DNA of 64,000 nucleotides from positions 124,001 to 188,000 of the forward strand of contig PABH01000028.1 in the NCBI GenBank assembly GCA_002702705.1, written 5' to 3'. Below are positions 1-8,585 of this stretch, piece by piece. The first letter of the stretch is position 1. Each line of letters begins with the position of its first letter. Source of the stretch: Anaerolineaceae bacterium. GTDB lineage: Bacteria > Chloroflexota > Anaerolineae > Anaerolineales > Anaerolineaceae. Both the position numbers and the translations under genes were made by a program. Under the pieces are notes generated by a model. That model searched no databases. It was given only the letters and a program-made list of their open reading frames with translations, and was not told the origin of the DNA.

Positions 1-2
1 AA

Positions 3-548
3 CCAGCGGATTGGAAACGAGCAGAATGGCTGGTGTGGTATGGCGGTTTGGAAATGGTGATGCCCGGGAATAAACGCCGTCCGTTGCCAGAAACCGTGGA
101 ACTGGTGGTGTTTGATTTTGATGGCGTGATGACCAACAACTGGGTCACGGTGGATCAAAATGGCATCGAAGCGGTAACGGCCAACCGTGGTGATGGAATG
201 GGGATTGGATTGTTACATAAAAGAGGTATTAAGACCTTGGTTCTTTCCACCGAAATTAACCCTGTGGTCAGTGCACGTTGTCAAAAATTAAAAATACCGG
301 TTATTCAAGGTGTTAAGGATAAACCGGTTGTTTTAAAAGAGTATTTGTCAAATAATCAAATTAACCCCGAACATGTTGTTTATGTTGGTAATGATATAAA
401 TGATGTGCCGTGTTTTCCCGTGGTTGGCTGCGCCGTTGCAGTTGCAGATGCGCATTTTTCCGCATTAAGCCAGGCAGACCTGATCTTAAGCCGGAAAGGT
501 GGAAAAGGGGCGGTGCGGGAACTTTGTGATCTTTTACTTCAGGATTAA
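3..548 (+). CDS. Cytidylyltransferase C-terminus fused to KdsC-like HAD phosphatase (5' partial)
   Basis: The frame is open to the window edge, so the gene starts upstream; a GTG at 33 would only start inside it. The first residues (DWKRAEW) look like the DW..AE end of NeuA-type CMP-sugar synthetases. A KdsC-type (C0, capless) HAD domain follows: motif I DFDGVMTNN with Asp38/Asp40 counted from base 3, motif II Ser in VLSTE, motif III Lys in KDKP, motif IV GNDINDVP. Such phosphatases remove the phosphate from Kdo-8-P or KDN-9-P type sugars. Fusion of activation and dephosphorylation domains, followed 30 bases on by a NeuB-type synthase, points to nonulosonic acid synthesis. The fusion is inferred because most of the first domain lies outside the window; the HAD call is firm. 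Confidence 0.8.
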   Translation, partial: PADWKRAEWLVWYGGLEMVMPGNKRRPLPETVELVVFDFDGVMTNNWVTVDQNGIEAVTANRGDGMGIGLLHKRGIKTLVLSTEINPVVSARCQKLKIPVIQGVKDKPVVLKEYLSNNQINPEHVVYVGNDINDVPCFPVVGCAVAVADAHFSALSQADLILSRKGGKGAVRELCDLLLQD

Positions 549-578
549 AATATGGATTTGAAAAAACAGGAGAATCCG

Positions 579-1457
579 ATGAAACGTGAGATAAAAATTG
601 GAAATACCTGGGTAGGAGATGGTTTTCCTACCTATATTATTGGTGAAATTGGTATTAATCATAATGGGGATGTGAAAATTGCCAAAGATTTGATTCGAGC
701 AGCACACCATGCCGGTATGAATGCGGTTAAATTTCAGAAACGGACCCCGGAAATCTGCGTACCGCCTGAACAGCAAGGTCAGATGCGGGAAACACCGTGG
801 GGTTATATCAGTTATCTTGAATATCGCCATAAAGTTGAATTTGGAGCAGAGGAATATCGCCAGATTGCTGACCTTTGTAAGGAATTAGGAATTGATTGGT
901 TTGCCTCTGTTTGGGATGAGGACGCGGTTGATTTTATGGAACCTTTTGAACCGGTTTGTTATAAGGTGGCATCCGCTTCCTTAACGGACCTGCCCTTATT
1001 AAAGAAACTAAGAAACACGGGCCGCCCTTTAATCATCTCAACCGGTATGTCCACAATGGATCAAATTCGCCGGGCAGTAGAAGAAATTGGTGAAGAGAAT
1101 CTTGCGATTACCCATGCTACCAGTGCTTATCCGTGTGATCCTGAAGAATTAAATATCCGCATGGTGGAAACTTTACGTAAACAATTTTCTTGCCCGATTG
1201 GTTACTCTGGTCATGAAGTTGGACTGGTTCCTTCATCTATCGCTGTAGCCCTGGGTGCCTGTATCGTAGAGCGCCATATCACCCTTGATCGTGCCATGTG
1301 GGGTTCAGACCAAGCTGCATCCGTGGAACCCTGGGGCATGGAAAAATTGGTTAAATATATCCGCGTGACGGAAAAATCCCTTGGGGATGGTGTGAAAAAA
1401 GTGTATGACAGCGAAAAATCATCCTTAAGTAAACTGCGCCGGGTACAATCTTTCTAA
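579..1457 (+). CDS. neuB: NeuB-family nonulosonic acid synthase, without SAF domain
   Basis: Condenses phosphoenolpyruvate with a hexose(amine) or its phosphate to give a nine-carbon sialic-acid-like sugar. The NeuB barrel is complete: EIGINHNG near the N-terminus, VKFQKR, KVASASL, ISTGMS, HATSAYP, GYSGHE and ERHITLDRAMWGSDQAAS. I chose ATG 579 because AGGAGA lies 5 bases upstream and family members start here; ATG 552 is an in-frame alternative. At 292 residues the protein ends at KLRR, so the C-terminal SAF (antifreeze-like) domain of classic NeuB (about 345 residues) is absent. The stop overlaps the next start by one base (TAATG). The actual sugar made (Neu5Ac, KDN, legionaminate or other) cannot be told from the sequence. 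Confidence 0.88.
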   Translation: MKREIKIGNTWVGDGFPTYIIGEIGINHNGDVKIAKDLIRAAHHAGMNAVKFQKRTPEICVPPEQQGQMRETPWGYISYLEYRHKVEFGAEEYRQIADLCKELGIDWFASVWDEDAVDFMEPFEPVCYKVASASLTDLPLLKKLRNTGRPLIISTGMSTMDQIRRAVEEIGEENLAITHATSAYPCDPEELNIRMVETLRKQFSCPIGYSGHEVGLVPSSIAVALGACIVERHITLDRAMWGSDQAASVEPWGMEKLVKYIRVTEKSLGDGVKKVYDSEKSSLSKLRRVQSF

Positions 1458-3058
1458 TGAAAATTACGCGGATTCCAAAAGCAATTAATCAGCGCTGGGT
1501 GCATCACAAGAGCAACCAGCGCATTCAAAATCTTAGTTTACAGGTAACCAAACACCAACCCGATCCGGTTGGTGCTCCGGTTATCTTTTTTAATGCTTCC
1601 ACCCGATTGCAAGGGATGAGTTTAAATGCGGCTTATTCGTTATTAACGGCCTGGTCTTTACGATTACAAGGGGTCCCTGTAATCCATTTTGTTTGTAATC
1701 AGGGTTTGCCATACTGTATGTTGGGTAGTGTGTTAAATGATCCGCTGGATCCGCCACCCTGTGAAAAATGTATAACCCAATCAAACCAGCTTTTTCGTAA
1801 TGCGGATGTGGTGTGGTTAAATAAAAACAGCAATCTGACACTTTCACAACAAATTGAAAATTTATCGATTGATCAATTATCAATCTTTGTTTATGAAGGA
1901 GTGCCGTTGGGTGAACTGGTATTACCCGCTATCCGTTGGGTTTTACGCTGCCATCATTTGCCGGAAACAGAAAGAAACCGCACTTTATTCAAACGTTATA
2001 TTATGGGTGCATTTAATACAGCCCAACAGTTTGAAACGTTGATTACTGAAAAAAAACCGCAAAAAGTGGTTGTGTTTAACGGTATGTCATTTCCGGAGGC
2101 AACAGCCCGTTGGGTGGCATTAAAACACAATGTTCCGGTTATAACCCATGAAGTTGGATTAATGCCTTATACCGCTTACTTCACCGAAGGACATGCGACA
2201 GCATACCCAATTCATATCCCTGATGATTTTCAGTTAAATGAAAATCAAAATGCTCGTCTGGATGCGTACCTTGAAAAGCGATTTAAAGGAAATTTCAGCA
2301 TGGCGGGTGTGCGCTTTTGGCCGACCATAAAATCATTAAGTGAAGAGTTTTTACAATATACCGAAAAATACAAACAAATTGTACCGGTTTTTACGAATGT
2401 TATATTCGATACCAGCCAGGCGCATGCTAACGTGGTATTTAAGCACATGTTTGATTGGTTGGATACTGTTTTGGATCTAATCCGACAAAATCCGGATACA
2501 TTGTTTGTAATTCGTGCCCACCCGGATGAAGCCCGCCCTGGCAAAGCCAGCCGGGAAAGTGTGGCAGATTGGGCAAAGTTGAGACAGATTGAAGATTATG
2601 ACAATGTGGTCTTTGTGGCAGCCACAGAATATTTTAGTTCCTATGAATTGATCCTAAAATCAAAATTTGTAATGATTTATAACTCAACCATTGGAATGGA
2701 AGCAACCTTGTTGGGGGTTCCGGTTATTTGTGGCGGGAAATCTCGCTTTACCCAAAACCCGACAGTTTATTTTCCGAAGAGCAAAATTGAGTTTATCAAA
2801 ACCACACAGCAATTTTTAGACAGTGACTCTGTAGAAATGCCTGAAGAATTCAAGACCAATGTACGCCGCTTTTTATATACCCAATTGTTTAAGGTCTCTC
2901 TGCCATTTGACGATTTTTTGGAAGAAGATCGGGTTTGGCAGGGTTATGTTCAATTAAAAGAATTTGATTGGGAAGCCTTACTGCCAGAAAATTCGGATAC
3001 ACTGCGTGTATTATCGGATGGTATTTTAGCTGGAAAACCAATGGTGTTGGATCGATGA
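1457..3058 (+). CDS. Capsule-type glycosyltransferase (GT-B like)
   Basis: A 533-residue soluble protein. The C-terminal half resembles capsule polysaccharide biosynthesis proteins: an IRAHPDE motif, then a YNSTIGMEATLLGVPVI stretch typical of the donor-sugar pocket in GT-B capsule and Kdo-transferase-like enzymes. The N-terminal half holds a Cys-rich patch (CNQGLPYC and PPPCEKC) that might bind a metal. It is translationally coupled to neuB upstream (1-base overlap) and to the GT2 gene downstream (4-base ATGA overlap), so it probably acts in the same glycan. It may transfer the CMP-activated sugar, but this is inferred from position only. Confidence 0.65.
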   Translation: MKITRIPKAINQRWVHHKSNQRIQNLSLQVTKHQPDPVGAPVIFFNASTRLQGMSLNAAYSLLTAWSLRLQGVPVIHFVCNQGLPYCMLGSVLNDPLDPPPCEKCITQSNQLFRNADVVWLNKNSNLTLSQQIENLSIDQLSIFVYEGVPLGELVLPAIRWVLRCHHLPETERNRTLFKRYIMGAFNTAQQFETLITEKKPQKVVVFNGMSFPEATARWVALKHNVPVITHEVGLMPYTAYFTEGHATAYPIHIPDDFQLNENQNARLDAYLEKRFKGNFSMAGVRFWPTIKSLSEEFLQYTEKYKQIVPVFTNVIFDTSQAHANVVFKHMFDWLDTVLDLIRQNPDTLFVIRAHPDEARPGKASRESVADWAKLRQIEDYDNVVFVAATEYFSSYELILKSKFVMIYNSTIGMEATLLGVPVICGGKSRFTQNPTVYFPKSKIEFIKTTQQFLDSDSVEMPEEFKTNVRRFLYTQLFKVSLPFDDFLEEDRVWQGYVQLKEFDWEALLPENSDTLRVLSDGILAGKPMVLDR

Positions 3059-4014
3059 AACCGAGCTGTTCTGTTGTAATTCGAGCCTATAATGAGGAAA
3101 AACATATTGGCCGTCTGTTAGAGGGTATTTTGTTACAGACAGTACGTGATGTGCAAATTATTCTGGTAGATTCCGGTTCAACAGACCGTACCGTTGAAAT
3201 TGCCCGGGAATACCCGGTAGATGTGGTTAAAATTAAACCGCAGGAATTTACTTTTGGGCGTTCATTGAATCTCGGGATCGAAGCAGCCAGAGCGGATTTT
3301 GTGGTTAACGCCAGCGCTCATGTGTATCCGGTTTATCCGGATTGGTTGGAAAAATTACTGGAACCGTTTCAAGATGAACGGGTGGCAGTCAGTTATGGCA
3401 AACAAACCGGAATGGAAACTACACAGTTTTCGGAACGAATGATTTTTGCCCATTGGTTTCCGGATGTTTCTAATTTTAACCAGGGGCATCCTTTTAGTAA
3501 TAATGCCAATGCAGCCATTCGGCGAGAATTATGGCAGCAGCAGCCATACAATGAAACTTTACCTGGCTTAGAAGATTTGGCCTGGGCCCAGTGGGCACAT
3601 GATCAGGGTTTTCGGATTGCCTATGTGGCGGAAGCTGAGATTGTTCATGTGCATAACGAATCCTGGCGGGGGATAGCCAATCGTTATCGCAGGGAAGGTA
3701 TGGCGTTTAAAATTATTTATCCGCAGGAACAGTTTGGTCTGGGTGAAATGTTTAAAACCATCTTGACCAATATATTCCAGGATTTTAAAGCGGCAAAAAA
3801 TCAGAAAGTGTTAAGTCATTATTGGAAATCTATTTTAGGATTTCGCTGGAATCAGTTTTATGGAACGTATCAGGGATATAAACAATCCGGACCACTGACG
3901 TGGCAATTAAAACAAGCGTTTTATTACCCTCGCCTCAGTCCTACGGATTTAAAAACAAAACGGCAGGTTAAGCCGATTGAATATAAAGACCATGTAGAGA
4001 AAGGATCATCTTAA
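3055..4014 (+). CDS. GT2 family glycosyltransferase
   Basis: A 319-residue GT-A enzyme. It opens with SVVIRAYNEEKHI, then DSGSTDRT at the nucleotide-sugar site, and NASAHVYP in place of the usual DxD region. GLEDLAWAQWA near residue 180 fits the catalytic-base ED motif. Start ATG 3055 overlaps the preceding stop by four bases; an earlier in-frame start at 2968 would overlap the upstream gene by 90 bases and is not needed. The next gene starts directly after its stop. Family members transfer one sugar to a growing polysaccharide on the cytoplasmic side; donor and acceptor are unknown. Confidence 0.85.
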   Translation: MKPSCSVVIRAYNEEKHIGRLLEGILLQTVRDVQIILVDSGSTDRTVEIAREYPVDVVKIKPQEFTFGRSLNLGIEAARADFVVNASAHVYPVYPDWLEKLLEPFQDERVAVSYGKQTGMETTQFSERMIFAHWFPDVSNFNQGHPFSNNANAAIRRELWQQQPYNETLPGLEDLAWAQWAHDQGFRIAYVAEAEIVHVHNESWRGIANRYRREGMAFKIIYPQEQFGLGEMFKTILTNIFQDFKAAKNQKVLSHYWKSILGFRWNQFYGTYQGYKQSGPLTWQLKQAFYYPRLSPTDLKTKRQVKPIEYKDHVEKGSS

Positions 4015-4704
4015 ATGATCAATGGAAAACGGATTGCCGCCTTGGTGCCCATGCGCCACCATTCGGTGCGGGTCATTGGTAAAAATTATCGTAACCTGGC
4101 AGGGAAACCCTTGTTTCATTACATCTTAAACACATTATTGGCTTGTGACGAAATCGATGAAATTGTCGTCGATACGGACAGCCCAGATGTGATTTCAGGG
4201 ATACATCAAAATTTTCCCAAAATAAAAGTGATAAAACGTCCGGCTGCGTTGTGTGCTGATACCATCCCGATGAATGAGATTTTAATGTTTGATACGGATC
4301 AGGTAAAAGCGGATTTGTATCTCCAGACCCACAGCACAAACCCCCTGTTAAAATCCAAAACCATCTCCGAAGCCATTCATTCCCTGGTGAACCAGATGCC
4401 TTCTTATGATTCCCTGTTTGCTGTGACACGCCTACAAACAAGGTTGTGGGATGCCCTGGCCAGACCGGTAAACCATAACCCGGCTATTTTATTAAGAACC
4501 CAAGACTTACCGCCCATTTATGAAGAGAATTCTTGCATTTATTTGTTTTCCCGCGAAACCCTGGAAAACAAACGCAACCGGATTGGCGAAAGACCACTCT
4601 TGTTTGAAATTAACCGTGAAGAAGCGTTTGATATTGATGAAGAATTGGATTTTTTGATGGCTGATTTAATGATGCAGCACCAACAAAAAAACGATTTGAT
4701 ATAA
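4015..4704 (+). CDS. Acylneuraminate cytidylyltransferase-family protein
   Basis: A 229-residue CMP-sugar synthetase-like protein. The N-terminus has ALVPMRHHSVRVIGKN, matching the CTP-binding A.IPAR..S.R.P.KN signature of NeuA/KdsB-type enzymes, although the usual GS is replaced. HSTNPLLKSKTI corresponds to the TSPL substrate loop. IDEELDFLMAD near the C-terminus is the usual closing ID...D. It would couple CMP to the nonulosonic acid. This is the second cytidylyltransferase in the locus; the first is the partial fusion at the window start. The two may act on different sugars, or one may be degenerate. Confidence 0.75.
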   Translation: MINGKRIAALVPMRHHSVRVIGKNYRNLAGKPLFHYILNTLLACDEIDEIVVDTDSPDVISGIHQNFPKIKVIKRPAALCADTIPMNEILMFDTDQVKADLYLQTHSTNPLLKSKTISEAIHSLVNQMPSYDSLFAVTRLQTRLWDALARPVNHNPAILLRTQDLPPIYEENSCIYLFSRETLENKRNRIGERPLLFEINREEAFDIDEELDFLMADLMMQHQQKNDLI

Positions 4705-4815
4705 TCGCAGAAAGCTCGTGGTGTTCTCCGGGTGAATAAATAATCCACCAAAAACACTAAGGGTACAGGAAGAGAAATATTAAAATCCTTAGTTTAATAA
4801 TAAAAGGTTGTGTAA

Positions 4816-5775
4816 ATGAAAAAAGTGTTATTATCCGCGCCATATATGATTCCTTTTCAAGATCGATTTGTGCCTATTTTGGAATCGTTTGGTTTACAAG
4901 TCATTGTTCCCGAAGTGCATGAACGGTTATCAGAAGCTGAAATTCTGGCTTATGCCGGGCAGTTTGATGGCGTTATTTGCGGTGATGATCGTTTTACAAA
5001 AGAGGTTATTAAAGCCTGTTTACCGCGATTAAAGGTTATTTCCAAATGGGGCACGGGGATTGATTCGATTGATAAAGAATACGCTAATGCCGTAGGTGTG
5101 ATGGTAGGCAATACCCCGAATGCGTTTACCCTGCCAGTTTCCGACAGTGTGATGGGTTATATCCTATCCTTTGCGCGCTCTTTGCCCTGGATGGATACAG
5201 CCATGAAAGCAGGCCAATGGGAGAAAATACCGGGGCGTTCCTTAAGTGAAACAACCCTGGGTGTGATTGGTGTCGGAAATGTTGGTAAAGCAGTCATTCG
5301 GCGGGCTCGTGGTTTTGGAATGAAACTTCTGGGAAATGATATTCGTACTATTGAACCCGACTTTATTTTGGAACAAGGTTTAACAATGGTATCCCTGGAT
5401 GAATTGTTAAGCCAGGCTGATTTTGTAAGTATTAACTGCGATTTAAATCCGACCAGTTATCATCTCATCAATGCCGACACCCTGTCCAAAATGCAACCTC
5501 ATGCTGTGTTAATTAATACGGCGCGCGGTCCAATTGTGGATGAGGCTGCATTAATTTCCGCCTTAGAAAACAATCAAATTAGCGGCGCCGGGTTGGATGT
5601 ATTTGAGGTAGAGCCGTTACCCGTTGATTCTCCCCTTAAAAAAATGAACCAGGTTTTGCTTGCCCCGCACAACTCCAATTCCAGTCCGCAAGCCTGGGAA
5701 CGGGTGCATTGGAACACCATTCGTAATTTGTTAATTGGGCTCGATATTCCTTTTGATAAATTGGATCAGGCTTAA
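4816..5775 (+). CDS. D-2-hydroxyacid dehydrogenase family protein
   Basis: A 319-residue NAD(P)-dependent dehydrogenase of the SerA/D-isomer family. It has KWGTGIDSID in the substrate domain, the Rossmann motif GVIGVGNVGKA near residue 152, and NTARGPIVDEAAL followed by GAGLDVFEVEPLP. The His near LLAPHNS fits the catalytic acid site. A 111-base gap separates it from the previous gene and a 23-base gap from the following SDR. Within a glycan locus it may make a hydroxyacid or keto-sugar precursor, but the substrate is unknown. 3-phosphoglycerate dehydrogenase is possible, although the ACT domain is missing. Confidence 0.85.
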   Translation: MKKVLLSAPYMIPFQDRFVPILESFGLQVIVPEVHERLSEAEILAYAGQFDGVICGDDRFTKEVIKACLPRLKVISKWGTGIDSIDKEYANAVGVMVGNTPNAFTLPVSDSVMGYILSFARSLPWMDTAMKAGQWEKIPGRSLSETTLGVIGVGNVGKAVIRRARGFGMKLLGNDIRTIEPDFILEQGLTMVSLDELLSQADFVSINCDLNPTSYHLINADTLSKMQPHAVLINTARGPIVDEAALISALENNQISGAGLDVFEVEPLPVDSPLKKMNQVLLAPHNSNSSPQAWERVHWNTIRNLLIGLDIPFDKLDQA

Positions 5776-5798
5776 AACGGAAAGGATAAAAACAAAAG

Positions 5799-6536
5799 AT
5801 GGAAAATGAAGGACGTGTCATGTTGATCACCGGAGCAGCCGGAGGAATCGGCCGTGCAACGGTTAAGCTGTTTACCGAAAAAGGTTGGCGGGTGATTGGT
5901 GTAGACCGCTCTGCTTTTGGTGATGGGTATCCCCAAAATGGCTTATATATCCAGGCCGATATTTCCGAACCGTCCCAATTGGAAGCAATATATTCCGAAG
6001 TTAAGCAGTTTACGGATACATTGGACGCGGTGGTAAATAACGCCGCTTTGCAGATCGTTAAACCTTTGTTGGAAACTTCCGTTGAAGAATGGGATGCTGT
6101 CATGGCTTCCAATTTACGGTCCGTCTTTTTGGGTGCCAAACTGGCATATCCACTGTTAAAAAACCGGGGTGGTGGTGCGATTGTGAATGTTTCCTCGGTA
6201 CATGCGGTTGCAACGTCATCAAATGTGGGTAGTTATGCCGCCAGTAAAGGTGGATTATTAGCCCTGACTCGTTCCATGGCGATTGAATTTGCTGAGGACA
6301 ATGTGCGGGTTAATGCCATATTACCAGGCGCTGTTAACACACCCATGTTATATGAACACCTGGATAAAACCCGCCTGGAAAACCTGGCACGCCGAACCGT
6401 TAACGGCCGGATTGGAGAACCCCAAGAACTGGCACATGCCATTTATTTTTTGGCGGATGGTGAACAATCATCCTTTATGACTGGCCAATCCATGTTGGTA
6501 GATGGCGGCGCAACAGCCAAGTTAAGTACGGAGTGA
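5799..6536 (+). CDS. SDR family oxidoreductase
   Basis: A 245-residue classical short-chain dehydrogenase. It shows the cofactor motif TGAAGGIG near residue 7, NNAA near 83, Ser in NVSSVHA and the catalytic YAASK at about 146-150. The C-terminus MLVDGGA is typical of the FabG-like branch. The stop overlaps a possible GTG start of the next gene. Its place beside a 2-hydroxyacid dehydrogenase in a nonulosonate cluster suggests sugar or polyol oxidation, but this is inference. Confidence 0.88.
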   Translation: MENEGRVMLITGAAGGIGRATVKLFTEKGWRVIGVDRSAFGDGYPQNGLYIQADISEPSQLEAIYSEVKQFTDTLDAVVNNAALQIVKPLLETSVEEWDAVMASNLRSVFLGAKLAYPLLKNRGGGAIVNVSSVHAVATSSNVGSYAASKGGLLALTRSMAIEFAEDNVRVNAILPGAVNTPMLYEHLDKTRLENLARRTVNGRIGEPQELAHAIYFLADGEQSSFMTGQSMLVDGGATAKLSTE

Positions 6537-6538
6537 AC

Positions 6539-7345
6539 ATGAAAGAAACCATCAAAAAAGCCTTACCACCACCTGTTTTAGCGGCAGCCCGAAACAGCCT
6601 GGATAGTTTGCGGCGTTTGAAACAGGTGCCGGATGCCTATTTTCATCCCTGGCGGCAGCAAACCCGGCGAGATCTGTTGGCGTACCACAACAAACATCGG
6701 GGCGAACGCTGCTTCATTTTGGGCAATGGACCCAGCCTGAAAAATACCGATCTCAGTCTGTTAAAAAATGAAGTCACCTTTGGAATGAACCGGATTTACC
6801 TGGCTTTTGAAGATATGGGTTTCCCAACCACGTATTTTGTTTCGGTGAATGATCTCGTTATCGAACAATGCGCTGAAGATATTCAACATCTCCCTGTCCC
6901 GCGATTTATTTCCTGGCGGGGCGGCAAACAATGGCTGCAGCCGGATAAAGATTTATTTTTTTTGTACTCTACTTATTCCGGTCCGAAGTTTGCCAAGGAT
7001 ATCCGAAACCGCCTATGGGAAAGCGCTACAGTGACGTATGTATCCCTGCAGTTGGCCTACTATATGGGTTTTGAGGAAGTCATCCTGATTGGTGTCGATC
7101 ACAGTTTTGCGACCAAAGGTAAACCCAATACTACGATTGTATCCGAAGGGGATGACCCCAATCATTTTGATCCAAAATACTTTGGTAAAGGTTTTCGCTG
7201 GCAACTGCCCGATTTGGATACCTCGGAAATTGGGTACGCGATGGCACGGCAGGCTTTTGAAGCGGATGGCCGCAAAGTAATTGATGCGACCATTGGCGGC
7301 AAATTGACTATCTTTGAAAAAAGAGACTATCTCGAGCTGTTTTAA
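6539..7345 (+). CDS. DUF115 (MptE-like) protein
   Basis: A 268-residue protein with the DUF115 hallmark FILGNGPSLKNTDL followed by FGMNRIYLAF. This fold is shared by 6-hydroxymethylpterin diphosphokinase MptE and by Maf-type proteins linked to nonulosonate glycosylation of flagellin. VILIGVDHSF near residue 183 fits the second conserved part. I prefer ATG 6539, which has GGAG six bases upstream; GTG 6533 is an alternative overlapping the SDR stop. In this locus a glycosyltransferase or transfer role is more plausible than pterin metabolism. That is an inference from neighbours. Confidence 0.7.
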   Translation: MKETIKKALPPPVLAAARNSLDSLRRLKQVPDAYFHPWRQQTRRDLLAYHNKHRGERCFILGNGPSLKNTDLSLLKNEVTFGMNRIYLAFEDMGFPTTYFVSVNDLVIEQCAEDIQHLPVPRFISWRGGKQWLQPDKDLFFLYSTYSGPKFAKDIRNRLWESATVTYVSLQLAYYMGFEEVILIGVDHSFATKGKPNTTIVSEGDDPNHFDPKYFGKGFRWQLPDLDTSEIGYAMARQAFEADGRKVIDATIGGKLTIFEKRDYLELF

Positions 7346-7419
7346 CAGCCAAAAAACGAACCACGATACCCTAACGGGCACAGTAGAGTACCCTTGTGGG
7401 TCTACGGTATAAAAATGAG

Positions 7420-7580
7420 ATCATTTAACCACGAAGTACACGAAGCACGCAAAGAAGAAACACACAGATTCACAGAGAGAAACGTAGAAATGTAGGTTGG
7501 GCAAGCACTGGTTAATCATCTATACCGATTACCAGTCCAGCTTTGTGAAGAATCACCGCTGGTTGCCCGATGCCCAACAA
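7420..7580 (-). repeat. Inverted dispersed copy of the 28.8-29.2 kb repeat
   Basis: The stretch AACCACGAAG...CGAAGCAC..AAAG at 7428-7453 and the pair GTAGGTTGGGCAAG (7492-7505) / TGCCCAACAA (7571-7580) match, in reverse orientation, the parts of the 168-bp tandem repeat at 28771-29194. The core here is 89 bp against 88 bp there. Ends are conserved and the middle has diverged. This fills most of the 7346-7601 gap. GTAGGTTGGG-type palindromic repeats are common intergenic elements in many bacteria. Confidence 0.65.
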
Positions 7581-7589
7581 AACCTGTTT

Positions 7590-7595
7590 TATAAT
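7590..7595 (+). promoter_or_regulatory. -10 element TATAAT for a probably leaderless transcript
   Basis: TATAAT ends six bases before the ATG at 7602, so transcription would begin at or next to the start codon. No Shine-Dalgarno sequence precedes this gene. No good -35 is visible. Confidence 0.45.
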
Positions 7596-7601
7596 CATTT
7601 T

Positions 7602-8585
7602 ATGATGTCAAATTCCGCCCAACCCTTGATCAGTATCATCACACCTTCCTACAATCAGGCCAGGTATTTAGAGCGTACCATGCTGTCTGTTTTCAATCAG
7701 GATTACCCCGCCATTGAATATATGGTAGTGGACGGTGGTTCTACGGACGGCAGCGTGGACCTGATCCGAAAGTATGCAGCACGATTAAGCTGGTGGGTTT
7801 CTGAAAAAGACGAAGGGCAAGCGGACGCGGTAAATAAGGGTTTTCAGCGTGCGCAGGGCAAATATATTGGGTGGTTAAATTCTGATGACCTTTATTTAAA
7901 AGGCACAATTTCCAAAGCGATTCAGTTGTTGGAACAAAACGCTGATGTGGGGTTTGTGTTTGGGGATGTGCAGTCAATTGATGCGGATGATACATTCTTT
8001 AACCTGATGTGTTATGGTGATTGGAACTTAATGGATTTGATGAAATTTAAGATCATTGGTCAGCCCGGTGTATTTATGCGCGCCGATATCTTAAAACAAG
8101 CTGGCGGCCTGGATTGTTCTTATCATTATTTATTAGACCACCATTTATGGTTAAGAATGGGTTTGTTGGCGGGAATGAAATACAGTGGTCAGGTATGGTC
8201 GGCGGCACGATATCATGCGGACGCGAAAAACGTGGCAAATGCTGCTTCGTTTGGACAAGAGGCTTATCGTTTGGTACAGTGGATGGAGAAAGAACCGGCT
8301 TTTTCGACCATATTGCCTCCCATTCACAAACAAGTTTCTGCCGGTGCGGACCGCATCAACGCCCGCTATTTATTGGACGGAGAACAGCCGCGAGCAGCGT
8401 TTGTATCCTATTGGCGAGGTTTACTTAAACATCCCGGTTCGATTATGCCCGAATGGCATCGTATGGTTTTTGCCTTGTTAAGTATGATTGGATTAAACGG
8501 TATAAAAAAAGTGTTTTATCTATTAAAATACCGCTTCACATCTCGCCAAAATCACCAACCGGAGGAACCAGTTTCACATGAATAA
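7602..8585 (+). CDS. GT2 family glycosyltransferase
   Basis: A 327-residue GT-A enzyme starting PLISIITPSYNQARYLERT. It has VVDGGSTDGS, GQADAVNKGF and LNSDDLY, the last containing the metal-binding DD. Start ATG 7602 fits the family; an open frame back to 7497 runs through a repeat element and is unlikely to be coding. It shares most of its first 130 residues with the GT2 protein at 10101-10871, so the two are paralogues. Its stop overlaps the next gene by 8 bases. Probable role: adding a sugar to a surface glycan. Confidence 0.85.
   Translation: MMSNSAQPLISIITPSYNQARYLERTMLSVFNQDYPAIEYMVVDGGSTDGSVDLIRKYAARLSWWVSEKDEGQADAVNKGFQRAQGKYIGWLNSDDLYLKGTISKAIQLLEQNADVGFVFGDVQSIDADDTFFNLMCYGDWNLMDLMKFKIIGQPGVFMRADILKQAGGLDCSYHYLLDHHLWLRMGLLAGMKYSGQVWSAARYHADAKNVANAASFGQEAYRLVQWMEKEPAFSTILPPIHKQVSAGADRINARYLLDGEQPRAAFVSYWRGLLKHPGSIMPEWHRMVFALLSMIGLNGIKKVFYLLKYRFTSRQNHQPEEPVSHE

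Noticed and set aside
2968-3054. N-terminal extension of the GT2 protein
   Set aside because: Overlaps the upstream gene by 90 bases; ATG 3055 with ATGA coupling matches the family start.
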